A stretch of 64,000 nt of DNA, from the NCBI GenBank assembly GCA_963921425.1, contig OY992836.1, forward strand, positions 255,501 to 319,500, in the 5' to 3' direction. The translations under genes and the position numbers were made by a program. Of the stretch, positions 1 through 11,046 are shown piece by piece. The DNA comes from Dryas octopetala. Its lineage: Eukaryota; Streptophyta; Magnoliopsida; Rosales; Rosaceae. Position 1 is the first letter of the stretch. Every line of letters starts with the position of its first letter. Below the pieces are notes generated by a model that was given only the letters and a program-made list of their open reading frames with translations, searched no databases and had not been told where the DNA came from.

Positions 1-700
1 GCAGTGCTAGGCCTGTCCAGAATTTCCACTGGGATATGCCTGGCAGATTCGGTATCCGTGGCCGAAGCTAACCGTGCCAAGGCGTCAACTCTGCAGTTTT
101 CTGCCCTTGGGATTTGGGATACCTTGTATTCTTGAAACCCTCTGAGCAGTGAACGGGTCTTCTCGAGATAGTCCGCCATGCTTAGTTCTCGAGTCTCGTA
201 TTCTCCCAATATCTGATTGACGATGAGTTGAGAGTCGCTGAAGATGTTCAGCCTAGTTGCGCTGAGCTCCTTCGCCAATCTGAGTCCGGCGATAAGTGCT
301 TCATACTCTACTTCATTGTTGGATGCTTGAAATCTGAAGCGAAGAGCATACTCCATCACGACTTGTTCTGGTATCAAAACAAGTCCGACTCCGCTTGCCA
401 TTGCGTTGGAAGATCCGTCTACGTAGAGGGTCCAAGTGAGGAGATCAGCTTGGGTACGATCGCCGTTTGTGTTCGGATCGAACGTGTTTAGGATAGCGTC
501 GACGTGAAGTGGATCTTCCGCTGTGATGGTGGATTTACAGATGAAGTCTGACATGGCTTGGCCCTTGATGGCCGTTCTGGGACGATAGGCGATGTCAAAC
601 TCGCCGAGCTCGATTGACCACTTGATGAGCCGACCTGAAGTCTCGGGTTTGGCCAGGATTTGCCTGAGTGGCTGGTCAGTCAAGACGACGATCAAGTGAG
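1..700 (-). pseudogene. Ty3/gypsy RNase H domain (E1 pol)
   Basis: The minus strand reads open from about 700 to the window edge. It starts with TDQPLRQIL and the tether IKWSIELGEFDIAYRPR, then enters an RNase H fold. The four acidic positions expected of RNase H are visible: D in LYVDGSSNAM, E in NNEVEYEALIAG, D in NIFSDSQLIV and D in ENCRVDALARLAS. This domain removes the RNA template during reverse transcription. It looks catalytically complete, but it is cut off from RT by a stop codon (TAG, 702-704 on the complement) and a one-base shift just upstream, so it could not be made as part of a working polyprotein. The integrase would lie outside the window. Confidence 0.85.
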
Positions 701-1180
701 CCTAGAAGTATGGCCTTAGTTTCCAAGCCGAGGGCCATCTTCTCGAACTTAGGATATCGGGTTTCAGCGTCGACGAGAGCTCGGCTCGTATAGAAGATCG
801 GATGTTGTACCCCGCCGACCTCTCTCACTAGAACCGAGCTGAGAGCCGAGTTAGAGACGGATAGGTAAAGAAAAAGTTCTTCACCTTCCTCTGGTTTGGA
901 TAAGATGGGAGGTTGCCCCATGTGCCTCTTCAGATCTTGAAAAGCCTGCTCGCATTGGGGGGTCCATTCTATGCTCTTCCCTGCTCTCTTCAGAGCTTTG
1001 AAGAAAGAGAGGCACCGGTCAGTGGATTTTGAGATAAACCGGTTCAGAACGGCAACTCTTCCAGTCAGGCTCTGGATCTCCCTACGTGTCTTTGGGGACT
1101 TCATGTTGATTAAGGCCTGGATCTTCTCTAGATTGACCTCGATTCCCCTCTGGCTGACCAGATAACCAAGGAATTTACAC
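700..1180 (-). pseudogene. Reverse transcriptase C-terminal part (E1 pol), deleted core
   Basis: Only the end of RT is left. From 1180 downwards the frame gives KFLGYLVSQRGIEVN, then INMKSPKTRREIQSLTGR, DRCLSFFKALK and QCEQAFQDLKRHM, the usual run from the end of the palm into the thumb and connection of plant Ty3 RTs. It continues into LSVSNSALSSVLVRE and FYTSRALVDAETRYPKFEKMAL. The catalytic YxDD region is missing because a deletion joins the tail of protease (ILDFLR) directly to this part. A one-base shift near 740 and a TAG stop follow. It is non-functional. Confidence 0.85.
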
Positions 1181-2725
1181 GGAGGAAGTCAAGTATGGCC
1201 GACCGCTGAGCTGGGATGAGCTGAGTCCCCACTCGGACGAGCCGATCCAGGCTGTCCTCTGAGATCAGCACCTCTTCCCAAGTCTCGGCTGGGAGAGGTC
1301 GGGCATCTGAGTTCGGCTCGGCATTGAAGTCGAACGTCTCCGCCCTCGGCTATCTGCCGGAATCAACGATGGTGGCAAATTCCTGGGAGTTCGGTAGTTG
1401 ACCCTTCTGCTTTATGGAAGTGGCATAGCAAGACCGAGCCGAACACTGGTCTCCCTGAATGACTATGCAGTCATAGCCCACCGGACATTTGATGAGAAGG
1501 TTTGCATAATGGACAATGCAGTCGAGGTCGACCAGAGCTGGTCTTCCCAGGATAATGTTGTAGGCTGAAGGTCGCTTGACGACGATGAAATACGTCATGC
1601 AAGTTTTCTTGACCGGTCCTTTCCCGAGCGAAAGGGAAAGGTAGATGTGTCCGAGGGGTTGGACCACTTCTCCCTCGAATCCGACCAGGGCGGGTGTGTC
1701 AGCTTCCAACTTGTTCTCGCTGATTCCCATCTGCTCGAACGCAGAATGGTAGAGGATGTTGACCAAACTTCCTCCGTCAACGAAGGAACGAGCGATGGTG
1801 ATTCCGGCCACTTCAACGACTATGACCACCGAATCATAGTGTGGGAAGATAATCTCATTTGACTTGTTCGGCTCGAAAGTAACCGGTGCCCAGTCCTTCC
1901 GTTGTCTTTTGGAAGTGCTGGGTTGACCCGCTTGGATTGACAGGGATTTGTGGGCATGGGCCGCCTGTCTGACGTACTCCTTCTGTGATCGGTTCGAACT
2001 CCCCACAAAGGTTGGGCCTCCGCCGATCGATCCGATGGCGGCGTCCCGGACGTCAATAGTGTTGGTGAGCCTCTTCAGCACGGCCTTGGGTACTCTCGAC
2101 CCGCCGGTCAAGAATTGATTGATCTTACCCGCCCGGGCAAGAGTCTCAATTCCATCGCGGAGGGCGTAGCAGTCACCTGTGACATGGCCATGATTGGAAT
2201 GGTACTTGCAGAAGATGCCCTCCTTGATCTGATCTGGGGGTGGCCCCTTATCTCCCTTGCAGCTGGGAGTTGATCCTTGACCTTGGAGAAGATTGTCTCC
2301 AGACTGGCGTTGAGAGGGGTGTACTCCGTGTATTGGATAAATTTAGGCCCCTTGCCCAGGAGTTGGCGTGGTTCCTCAGTTCTGGTCTTTTTGGTTTGGA
2401 CCTGAGGTTTGGGGCTTACGACCTCTCCCTCCTTCCTCTTGACCGAGGTCGGCTTGGAATTTAAGGCCTCCACCTGAGCATCCCAATCCTCCGCTCGCGC
2501 CCATTTGGTGGCCTCGGTTGAGAGCTCGTCATAGGTTGAAGGAGGGTTCCTCATTAGATGGGAGCGAAGTCCCCGGCGAGCAGACCTTGCATGAGAGCAT
2601 TTTTGGCGGATCGGTCGTCGCAGTCATCGCACTTCGTATATTCAATGTTGAAGCGGATCAGATAGGTTTTGAGACTTTCTCCTTCCTGTTGCTTGATCAG
2701 CGATATATCATTCTAGTTGTAGAGT
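1180..2725 (-). pseudogene. Tat gag C-terminus and aspartic protease (E1)
   Basis: Reading down from 2725, the frame continues gag (LKTYLIRFNIEYTKCDD, then MRNPPSTYDELSTEATKWAR). It then shows the CCHC-like FCKYHSNHGHVTGDCYALRD, although a frame change separates it from the upstream part. From about 1900 it enters a retropepsin: EIIFPHYDSVVIVVEVAG, then the active-site-like SFVDGGSLVNILYHSAF and, further on, YNIILGRPALVDLDCIVHY. In Tat elements DGGS replaces the usual DTG/DSG context. A tryptophan codon is changed to TAG near 1350, so the polyprotein ends there. The matching part of the second element is at 54700-56225. Confidence 0.85.
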
Positions 2726-5594
2726 TGACAGGACCGCTCCCAGATTCCACCCTGAAACCCGGAGAGGTCCTGCGGGAATCCAAAATCAAGGAAAATCCTA
2801 CCGAAAATTCGGCAGAACCTCCCCTGAAAATGGACTAACCCAGAAATTTCAAACCTGTTAAAAAGCACTTCTATACAGCAACCACCTCTACCACAACCAA
2901 ATAGGGTTTCAGACCCAACAATTTCATTGAAATCCAACTTAAATTTTGTAGAGTGGTTATCAGAGCCTCTATTCTATTACAAGGAATTTTTAACCGAAAA
3001 ATAAAATGACGCCTACTGGTCCGAGAAGAAATAGAGATGTAACCACCTCGACGTGATTGGCTCGACCTCCACCAAAGCTACTACCTGGGGGGACAATTTA
3101 AAACAAAACAAGAAAACGGTGAGATAGGCTCAGTGAGTGGACTAATTTATGAAAACAAAAAAAACAAAAGTAAATTTCTTTTTCAGAAATTCCTTCAAAA
3201 CCACGTGTAATTCAAAAACCTCACGTCACTCTTTGAAATCCCCCAGTTTTAAAACAAATTTCAAGCTTAAAAGTATTATAAACTAATGGAACTCAAGGAC
3301 AAGATAATTCAAAACACGTTTCCCAATAGCAAATCATTTAATTTAACGAAATCATAAAAATAATAAAATCGAAATCATTATAAACTCGGAAAGTAGTTCT
3401 CACTTAAAATCCGTATTTAACTCTTGAAGATACCAATTTGTCTTCCACCATGCCATATACCCTGAATAATCCTGGCCATACACCTATGCGGAATTCCTGC
3501 ATCGCACAGGCAGGCAATATCCTGGCCATACACACGCGTGAAGTAAATCCAACACGTGCAGGCAATATCCTGGCCATACACACGTGTGAATAAAATCAGC
3601 ACGTGCAGGCAATCCTGGTCATACGTGCACGCAGAGCAGCCCCCAAAGGGCGAAGCATCCCGACACACGGCCCAAAGCCTATATGTGTGCCGTGATGGGT
3701 CCCAAAGACCTATTTATCTGATAACCTGGAGGGTATTGCAAGGGTGGTTTGAAAACCATTTTTCATTACCAAATCGGAAAATCATTTTCTCACGGATAGA
3801 AAATATCTTTATCGTTCCCATAAACTTTAAATCCTCAATCCACAATGCATAAGCACAACTAGTAAAATAGTTCTTAATAAATCTCATTCGAAACACATAA
3901 AACCAATCAAACCTTTGACCATAGGCTAAAATATGAAATAATCCATATGTATAAAAATAAGAAACTAATTTCCTTTCAAACATCCAGCAATAAAACTTAT
4001 TAGAAATAACATTTGAAATCCAACATTTAATACCAATGATCAAATCCCAAGATAAAATTCCCAAAGTATTTAGTATGAAATGATTGATGACATTTTCATG
4101 AATTCTTTAGAAAACCAAAAGCCCATTCAAACTTCAATTTCACAATTAAAATTTATATAACTAGAATAAATCACGAATTTCATAAATCATTTAAAGAGAC
4201 AAGAGTCCACTCACAGAGATAGCCTAACTTCGATCCTCAGCCGGATCATCAAGAGCCGCGGTCGTTTCTCCTATGACATAAACAACAAAACCAAAGATTA
4301 GTCTCGGTTCTACAACATTTAAAGGGTGTGCGTGTGGATCCTAACGTCCCACTCGAACTCTGTTCCTACACGAATTAACCAACAACACTTCCACAACCGC
4401 CCCTAAAGTTTCCCGGCTTAATGTAACCATAATCACTATAACTAATATCGATAACCCACTCAACAAATTGTCACAAGTACTCTAAAATTATGGAATATCA
4501 GTGGGGGTTCGAAATTACAAGGGTTGCTGCCCAAGGTTGCTGTTTCAAGCCCAAACTTTTACTAAACTCAAACAATATCCTTAAAACATACTCAAACTTC
4601 CAATCCTACACGGCTATTGGTTTCCCAGAGACAAAATTTATCCAAAACAACATCACAATAGCCCCCCAATCCGAAGCCCACAGAAATCTCGAAATGACCC
4701 TAAACCCCTACATTCCATCTTCAACAAATTCTCAAAATTAAACAACTAAACCATAAGAGGGTGAAAACCCACTGAGAAGGGAAGGAAACCCACCTATTTT
4801 CGAAGTGGATGCCGTTGTAGCTTGGCCAAAATCTGGCGAGACCGAGGTGGCTGCTGAGTTGTTTCTGAGTGGGTGATGTACGCGCGGAGGGCTGGCTGCT
4901 AGAGGACTTCGGTGGTGTCAGTGCCGGCGGGAAGGGGGTCACATGGGTGGTGTGGGTCGATGGGTGGTGGTCGGTGGAGATGGTTGGGGTGGCTAGTGGT
5001 TGCAGCAGAGGAGCCCTTTTTGAGCAGCAAGCGCGCGCAGGGGTGGCTGGAGGAGCTGCTCAACCCGAGAGGGGGGTCACCGGAGGGTCGGGGTCGGCAA
5101 GGGTGGCCGGCAATGGGAAGTGGGGGTGGCTGGGTGGTGCCGGTGTGCAGGGGTGAGGAGACACCGAGAGAAAGAGGGGTGCGGGGAGAGAGAAATAAAG
5201 GGAGATAAGGAGAGCGAGAATGTTCTAGAAAAAGAGAGAGAAACCCCTAAAAATCAGATTTTGAATTTTTTTAAAACCCAATTTGTCAATTTTACAAAAT
5301 TGCCCCTCGCTTCAAACGCCCATATCTCTGAAACCGTAACTCGAAACGACGCGTGCTACGTGTCTACGAACTCATGGACCCGAAACCTTTTCAACAGACC
5401 CAAAGTCAAAATCGAAAGCCCTTTTATTTTAAAAGTTAACTTTTGAGTCAAACCCAATTTAAAACAAAAATTTAAATTTAAATCCAAACCCCTTTTTATT
5501 TTCCAAATACAATTCAACATCATTTAAAAAAAAATCTCTTAAAACATAAATAAAAATTTAAATTTCTAGTGAAAATTTGGGTCGGGTCGTTACA
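2726..5594 (-). mobile_element. Solo LTR of a Tekay-type Ty3 element, inserted in E1 gag
   Basis: The segment starts TGACAGGACC and ends GGTCGTTACA, so it has TG...CA ends. It is flanked by AGAGT (2721-2725) and AAAGT (5595-5599), a 5-bp target duplication with one change. Removing it rejoins gag exactly as in the uninterrupted copy near 56240. On the minus strand it begins TGTAACGACCCGACCC, the same start as the LTRs at 39186 and 42681, which places it in the Tekay-like group seen here. No internal region or second LTR is present, so this is a recombination-derived solo LTR of 2869 bp. Short repeats with GGCAATATCCTGGCCATAC occur at 3470-3620. Confidence 0.88.
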
Positions 5595-5599
5595 AAAGT

Positions 5600-6837
5600 C
5601 GTTCGGATACAACCTGATATCTCGTCAGGAAGGCCCTTCGGAGGTCAAAGAAGGAATCAATGGAGTTCGGCTGGAGGGTGCGGAACCAACCCCGCGCCAA
5701 TCCCTTCAAGGTTGAAGGGAAGAGTCTGCATTTCGTGGCTTCAGACCCCTGGCGGGCTTCCTTGGCATATCTGAAGCTGTCAAGGTGGTCATAGGGGTCC
5801 TTGGCTCCGTCATACTGATCCATCTTAGGGGCTTGGTATTCCTAGAGACCTCGGCACTCATGATCCTACTGGTGTATAGAAGAGGGAGTTCTTTCCCATT
5901 GTCAGTTCTGCCCAGGTACCCCCTGGAGACTTCGACCTGGCCGAGCCGATTATGGACACTCCGAATTTGGTTTTGGACCAAGGTTCAGACAAGATTTTCC
6001 ACGTCGGGTGTGGTCGGCTCGGGTGCAGTCGGTTCGGTCACCGAGTCTCTTGTTCATCGGCTGACAAGTGATCCTCTCGCCTGCGGGACGCCGGTCAGAC
6101 ATGACCATGGTAGGTCCTATTTGATCCCCCGCGGATCGTCTCCCCGAGTGGGTTCCCAATGTGGAGGGGTCTTGGCTGGTTCTGGCCATGTCGTCGGTGA
6201 CAGGGCCGAGCTTGCTTCTGGCTGGGACCCTGGGCTCAGTTGACCCGGTCGGATTGGTGGCCCCCAATCTAGATCAGACCGAAGGTCGCTGATAATTGGC
6301 TGGTTCGGATCGGTCTTCCCGCGGGGTTTCGGGAGAGCGTCTTATAAAGGCTGCCTTCTTTTGCTGAAGAAGACGGTGGGCATTCAGGAATTCCAATTGT
6401 TCGGCCGGGGGCATGTCCTCGAAGCCCTGAAAGGCGCAATCCGTGCTCTACCGAGTGGGGTGGTCGTCCACATCGGCCTGAGTATTCTGCCGAGAAGAAG
6501 ACGGTGAAAGGGACTTCTGCTCGGTTCGGGTTTGTTTTGATCGGAATCTTGATCTTCCGCTGAAGTCAAGCTGAGCGGGATGGCGCGCGAGCTCCTCAGG
6601 CTGCTCGGCCTGTTTGGCGAGCAGCTCGTTGTTTTGCTTGAGAAGCGCATTCTCAGCGGCTAAGTGGCGTTGGTTCTCCCTGAGGAGTTTGTGAGCAGCC
6701 TTGATCTTCAGGGGGGCTTTAGATTTGGCTACTTTGGAGAGATGTGCTCTTCTTGTTTTGTCAGGCGTCTCAGGCTCATGTTGCTGATTATCCTGGGATC
6801 CTGAAGAAGAGCTGCTGTCATGAAAGATGGTAGTCAT
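5600..6837 (-). pseudogene. Tat gag N-terminal part (E1)
   Basis: The likely start is the ATG at 6837 (MTTIFHDSSSSSGSQDNQ), because the related element at about 57500 starts the same way. A charged, probably coiled stretch follows (LKIKAAHKLLRENQRHL, AENALLKQNNELLAKQAEQ). The core capsid-like Retrotrans_gag part lies further on: MVQNQIRSVHNRLGQVEV, then MDQYDGAKDPYDHLDSFRY, FPSTLKGLARGWFRTL and DLRRAFLTRYQVVSERL. The reading frame shifts several times between these blocks. The domain would form the virus-like particle. It is interrupted at 5600 by the solo LTR and is not functional. Confidence 0.82.
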
Positions 6838-6914
6838 GAGGTAGGGATTGTGATAGGATTTGTTGAAGGAAGAGCTCAACACTTGTGAGGATGAACACAA
6901 TGGCTGAAGATGAT

Positions 6915-6933
6915 CTTCCCACAGACGGCGCCA
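6915..6933 (-). other. Primer-binding site of E1
   Basis: The minus strand reads TGGCGCCGTCTGTGGGAAG three bases inside the LTR end. The same 18-19 bases occur next to LTRs at 57582-57600 and 63882-63900, which marks this as the tRNA primer site of the family. I do not assign the tRNA with certainty. Confidence 0.8.
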
Positions 6934-6936
6934 ATC

Positions 6937-7911
6937 TGTTGATGCAATTTTTCGTAGGAGAAATGCAACAACTTAGAGATGATGAACTGGTGTAGATGGA
7001 CCGGTGTAGTACCAGCCAAACACGCTCCGATGATGAAGTCAATGATGTGTGTTTGGAAGTCTTTGTGTAAGAACAAGGAAGAACATGTGATGATCTTGGG
7101 AGAATGAGGAAGAACAAGGTAAGAACTCCTGGGCTTATTCTCAGCAAGTCGTATGTATTCTGGTAGGCTTTTTGTGAGTGAAATTGTGTATTAGATGACC
7201 TCTCTTTTTGTGCATACAAGTTTGGCTTATATAGACAAGGGAAGTTTGTGAAGAGTATGTTACCTGCATGTGGATGAATGGTTGAGAAGGATCCACACGT
7301 TCGATCATGAACAGTGGCATGCACAGCTACCCACCTCCTTTACCTCCAATGCTGCATTGAATGCAAGGATGGAAGATCAGGTAGAATACCCCTATAGTCA
7401 TGGCTGTGAGATACCTCATTTGTCAGAGAATCCTGTCAGGTGCACTTGAGTATGGCGGTTCGTCCTAACGTGATCTTCTTTAGAATGGCGGCAGGAAGCC
7501 GAGCCGACCCGAACACATGTTCTCATGTGTAGACATGAAATCATGTGTGATTGGATCAGACATGGACAAGCCGGTCAAGCTGATCAGGTAGGCAGTGATC
7601 CCTTCAAGTCGTAGTTGGCTGTGACTGGAGTTTGGAAAGGACGCTCGCCCAAAGCCGAGCCGAACCAAACTGGGATAACCAAAAAAATATGAACACTCAA
7701 TTCTTTGGAAGATCCTCAGATCGGGTCGGATCGGGCGTGAGGGATTCGTCATGACAAGCCGATCCGAGCTGGCAAAGAAGGTGCCGAGCTATGTGATGAT
7801 GTGGAGGTCCAAGTTTGACCATTTGAAAAGTCAAACTCCGAAGTTGGATTTGATCAGCCACGTGTCAATTCATGGTGTGTTGTTGAATCCAGGTGGATTT
7901 ATCCACAAACA
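6937..7911 (-). repeat. 5' LTR of E1 (975 bp)
   Basis: The ends are TGTTGATGC and TCCACAAACA on the plus strand, so the LTR has TG...CA ends in either direction. Closely related LTRs lie at 51015-51784, 57604-58704 and, truncated, at 22905-23818, 60182-60622 and 63904-64000. The flank 7912-7916 is CTTGT. Its partner cannot be checked because the other end is outside the window. Confidence 0.85.
7226..7234 (-). promoter_or_regulatory. TATA box of the Tat LTR promoter
   Basis: CTATATAAG on the minus strand lies in the middle of the LTR. The same core is kept at the equivalent place in the LTRs near 23137 and 57992, so it is the probable TATA box for the genomic transcript. Confidence 0.6.
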
Positions 7912-8259
7912 CTTGTATCCTCAAACCTTGTTGATCATGGCTATGTTGGACTCCTCTCTCTTTCAATCGCCTTTATGTGTCTAGTTCTTCTCACTTGGGC
8001 TTTCGTCCTTGGCAGCGTTGCATGGAAAAATGCCGTTGACCGCCTACTCAAGCAGTCCACCAAGATGCTCATGTTCAGTCGCGCCATCGGCTTTGGTCCC
8101 AGCCTTTGTTTAGCTATTATAACTCTGTTTTTCCTTAAATTTCTAACAAAAATTCATTTGGGGGGTTTTGGCTTTGGAATTGAGGTGGGTCTGATTGCAA
8201 CTTTGGAGTGGGTATGTTCATTCGCTCAAGCGGCATACCGGAAGAAAAAGAAAGAATAA
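7912..8259 (+). pseudogene. Possible membrane-protein gene fragment, unidentified
   Basis: Immediately after the E1 LTR, a plus-strand frame is open for about 115 codons: GYVGLLSLSIAFMCLVLL, TWAFVLGSVAWKNAVDRL and STKMLMFSRAIGFGPSLCL, ending in AAYRKKKKE and a stop. Two or three hydrophobic stretches alternate with basic ones, as in a small multi-span membrane protein. The upstream part is missing because the retroelement abuts it. I do not recognise the family. The second half (from FLKFLTKIHLGG) is less protein-like and may be intron or 3' UTR. This may be the only unique host sequence on this side of the CACTA insertion. Confidence 0.35.
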
Positions 8260-8591
8260 AAAGGTGGCAAGAATCTGGGTCTTTTAGGGACGAGAGTGTA
8301 CAGAGGCAGAGAAGAAAAGAAAGAGAAAGAAAGGGGAGGAGGTGGGGTGGCTGGTAGGAGGGAGGTCGGGACGGAGGGAAGGGGAGGTAGGTGGCGTGAG
8401 GTGTGGTGGGCAGTGGCTCATAGATTTTTTTTGTTTGTTTTTTAAATTTTTATTAATATTATTTGAGGAAAAATGTAAGGTTTGTAGATGTGGCAAGATC
8501 TTAGCCACAGAAGAATATTTGAAGGTTGAGATTAAGAGTCGGGAACAAGGCTGAGATTACCAACCAAACTGGCAGAGGATCCAGGTTAATA
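8260..8591. other. Non-coding flank of the CACTA insertion
   Basis: This is G-rich and A-rich sequence with no gene that I can support. It ends in ATA (8589-8591), the 3-bp target duplication of the CACTA transposon. Confidence 0.6.
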
Positions 8592-8604
8592 CACTACAAC
8601 AAAA
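8592..8604 (+). repeat. Left terminal inverted repeat of the CACTA element
   Basis: CACTACAACAAAA is the perfect inverse of 22362-22374. An extra A separates the two arms after 13 bases, and similarity continues weakly with ATG. Confidence 0.93.
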
Positions 8605-8623
8605 ATGGTCATTTATAGCACTC

Positions 8624-9065
8624 AAAAAACGCTATCAAACCCTTATAATAGCATTATCCAAAACGCTATGACAGCCGACGCTATAAGAGGTCCAACTTTT
8701 TGATAGCGTTTTTCAAATGCAATAAAAGAGCACATCTATTATAGCATTTCCAAACGCTATAGAAATATATTATAATAGCGTTTCTAAAATGCTATAACAT
8801 ACTAGAAACGCTATTATTGAGACGCTAAAATGGTGTTTTTAGAATGCTATAAAAGAGCACATCTATTATAGCGTTTACAAACGCTATAGAAATCTACTAT
8901 AATGGCGTTTCTAAAATGCTGTAATATACTAGAAACGCTATTATTGGGACGCTATAATGGTGTTTTTTGGTTCTTATAATATTGTGTATAATAGCGTTTA
9001 ATGCCCTTACTATAGCATTTTAAAACGCTATTGTTCTTTTTTCCCAGCATTTAATGAACGCTATA
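8624..9065. repeat. Left subterminal repeat region (AACGCTAT motif)
   Basis: AACGCTAT or its complement ATAGCGTT appears about a dozen times in 440 bases in both orientations, for example near 8629, 8672, 8703, 8753, 8774, 8809, 8868, 8880, 8934, 8992, 9023 and 9056. In En/Spm such subterminal motifs bind the TNPA protein, and I infer the same role here. Part of the block is a tandem duplication with a period near 127 bp (starts at 8724 and 8851, both reading AAAAGAGCACATCTATTATA). Confidence 0.88.
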
Positions 9066-9441
9066 GTATTTATTGTTGACATTTTTTGGTGCCTGCTCCC
9101 AAATTATTTCTTTGCATTTTTAAATTGCCACTGAGAAATTTTTCTATATAGCATTTAAAATGAAAATTGGTCCTAAAGTACAATAGTTTCAATTGATAAA
9201 AAAAAGTATTGTAGTTTCAAAATAGAAGTTACTCCAATTAAACACCTTAAGTCTCCATAAGTATCACAATTAGTACCTTACAAAATACTAAATACTAATC
9301 TTAATTAGCTTAAGGCTACAAATACCAAACTTCAAAAAAGAAAACCAACAATATCCAAGTCTCCCAACTGCAAAACACCTCTTAGCTATAGACAGAGAGG
9401 AAAACAGTTCAACATTTTGGGTCAGTGAGAATACTAACAAA
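9066..9441. other. CACTA interior, no gene seen
   Basis: This is A+T-rich sequence between the subterminal repeats and the first exon-like fragment. No coding or structural signal is supported. Confidence 0.5.
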
Positions 9442-9576
9442 TCAACGCATATTCTGTTCAACCATCTCCTTGAGCTCATGTAGGGCATCTTCCAAAAAGA
9501 TATGTAATCCCATCTTGAGAATTTGTTGCAGCACCAGCAAGATACAACTCCACAGCAAGTACAACCCAACATATTC
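9442..9576 (-). pseudogene. Terminal exon of an unidentified gene (captured or element-derived)
   Basis: On the minus strand a good acceptor (TTGTATTGACAG) is followed by 44 open codons and TGA. It starts EYVGLYLLWSCILLVLQQ, a hydrophobic stretch, and ends with an amphipathic acidic helix (FLEDALHELKEMVEQNMR). Length, phase and ending suit a last exon. I do not recognise the protein. It lies on the opposite strand to the nuclease fragment that follows, so it is probably a separate captured piece. Confidence 0.4.
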
Positions 9577-10061
9577 CTGTCAATACAATCAGAATCATAA
9601 TTGGAACATTAAGCCTATAACCTAGAGACAATAAGGAAAAAAAATATATATATATATCCTGCAAGCATCTACCTAGACAGATGAACAAAATTTAATATTT
9701 ACATAAACTTGTTTTGGAGGAGAAATTGACATTATATAGCCATAAAAGTTACAGTTGATAAATCTAGCCCAATGATAAAAAAACCTTATTGTACATAAAT
9801 GTACTGCAGGATGAGATGATTTCAGCAAACTCAGATAAATCTTTGTACATAAAGGTACTTTTTTAAAACTCTTCAGCACTGTTTGTAGCCTGTAATGTAA
9901 AAATATTTCTCAATTCTCATTCGTTTTCTATGTCTCAGCAAAACATAAACAAATAGGTAAGGTCAATGGTTTCAGAACTTTCAGCCTTTCTGGGTTTGTT
10001 AAATCTTCATCCCATTTTATCGAAAGTTGACTTTTTTTCTTTTTTGTGATTATGATTAAAG

Positions 10062-11046
10062 GTCCCAGAAGGACTCCCTCAGCACGCTGTCTCGTCCAAG
10101 AAGGCTCAAGCTAACTGGTGATCAGCATGCAATCTATCTCATTAATCAACATTTGAAAAAAAAAAAAAAAAAAGAAATGGTCTTAAGAAAATTCTCTCCA
10201 TGCATGCAGTTAACTAAATTTGGTTTTTCTGAATTTTCAAATATATAAAGGTACAGAAAACTAGTTGAGAAATGGAGAGAAGAAAAACCACCACCACAAA
10301 CAGCTGAAGAAGCATCAAGGCTTGTTATTGAAACACTCAAGAGACACCAAAAGGCTGATGTTGAGGTACACTCAGTTACTCAAGAACTAGTGCCACACAA
10401 TATGCAGGCTGTTACATGATGCTCACAACAATAATGGGGTATAGTAACATAAAAATTCTTTTGTGATTGTTTATCTATAGGACTTATTGGCTTTCTATGG
10501 TCTCCCTCTTCCCTATACTCTGGTTCAACTTTCTGCTGGGGTCCCAACTTCATTGCCTCAAGGAGTACAGTTTGAGTTCCAGACACTACAGTAATAAAAA
10601 CAATATAGAGCTCTCAAGTACTTCTTTTCACCAAAACTAAGTGCCTTGAAACTAGTTCTGATTGGTAAATCATTTTGATGAAACCAGGTTGACGCAAAAG
10701 CAATTTCAGATGGTGATACTGTAACAGTGTATGTAAGCACAGCAGATCCCAAAGAGTCATCATGTGTTCCGACCGATGTACACACGGCGGCCATCCAAAG
10801 ATCAAAAGCACGCACTAATAAGAATTATACAAAGGCAGATGAACTTCACAAAAAAATCACTGATGCAGGATATCGGTTGGATATCATATGCCCCTTGCAT
10901 AAATTTCATGTAATTGATCGTTTAGATTTAACACCATTTAACTTGTAAAATAAAAAAGGGTTTCTAATTGATTTTTCCCTTTCATCTAGGGTACTGAATT
11001 TTCAAAACGAGGATATTCTTGCCTGAAAGTATTGGATTCTACTAAG
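10062..11046 (+). pseudogene. CAN: Captured fragment of a calcium-dependent SNase-like nuclease (CAN) gene, five exons with introns
   Basis: Five exons with introns are readable on the plus strand: 10062-10117 (VPEGLPQHAVSSKKAQAN), 10251-10365 ([31 protein letters not shown]), 10481-10590 ([20 protein letters not shown]), 10688-10875 ([19 protein letters not shown], then [18 protein letters not shown]) and 10990-11046 (VLNFQNEDILA). The [14 protein letters not shown] core and the lysine-rich insert match plant CAN nucleases, which have a staphylococcal-nuclease domain, are usually membrane-anchored through their N-terminus and cut DNA and RNA with calcium. The N-terminus and the catalytic C-terminal half are absent. 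Exon 5 has TGA where these proteins have an arginine codon (CGA), and the exon 3 donor junction appears one base short. Retained introns show capture at the DNA level. It cannot make an active nuclease. Confidence 0.85.

Larger units (their letters stand above)
1..7911 (-). mobile_element. Tat-lineage Ty3/gypsy retrotransposon, 5' two thirds (element E1)
   Basis: Read on the minus strand, the order is 5' LTR (7911-6937), primer-binding site, gag, protease, the end of reverse transcriptase, then RNase H running off the window at base 1. A gag-PR-RT-RNH order, the gag zinc-knuckle-like FCKYH...GH...C motif and the TGGCGCCGT primer site fit the Tat branch of Ty3/gypsy. The copy is dead: a solo LTR sits in gag (2726-5594), the catalytic half of RT is deleted near 1180, and there are nonsense and frameshift changes. 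It is clearly related to the element at 51015-58704. Confidence 0.9.
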
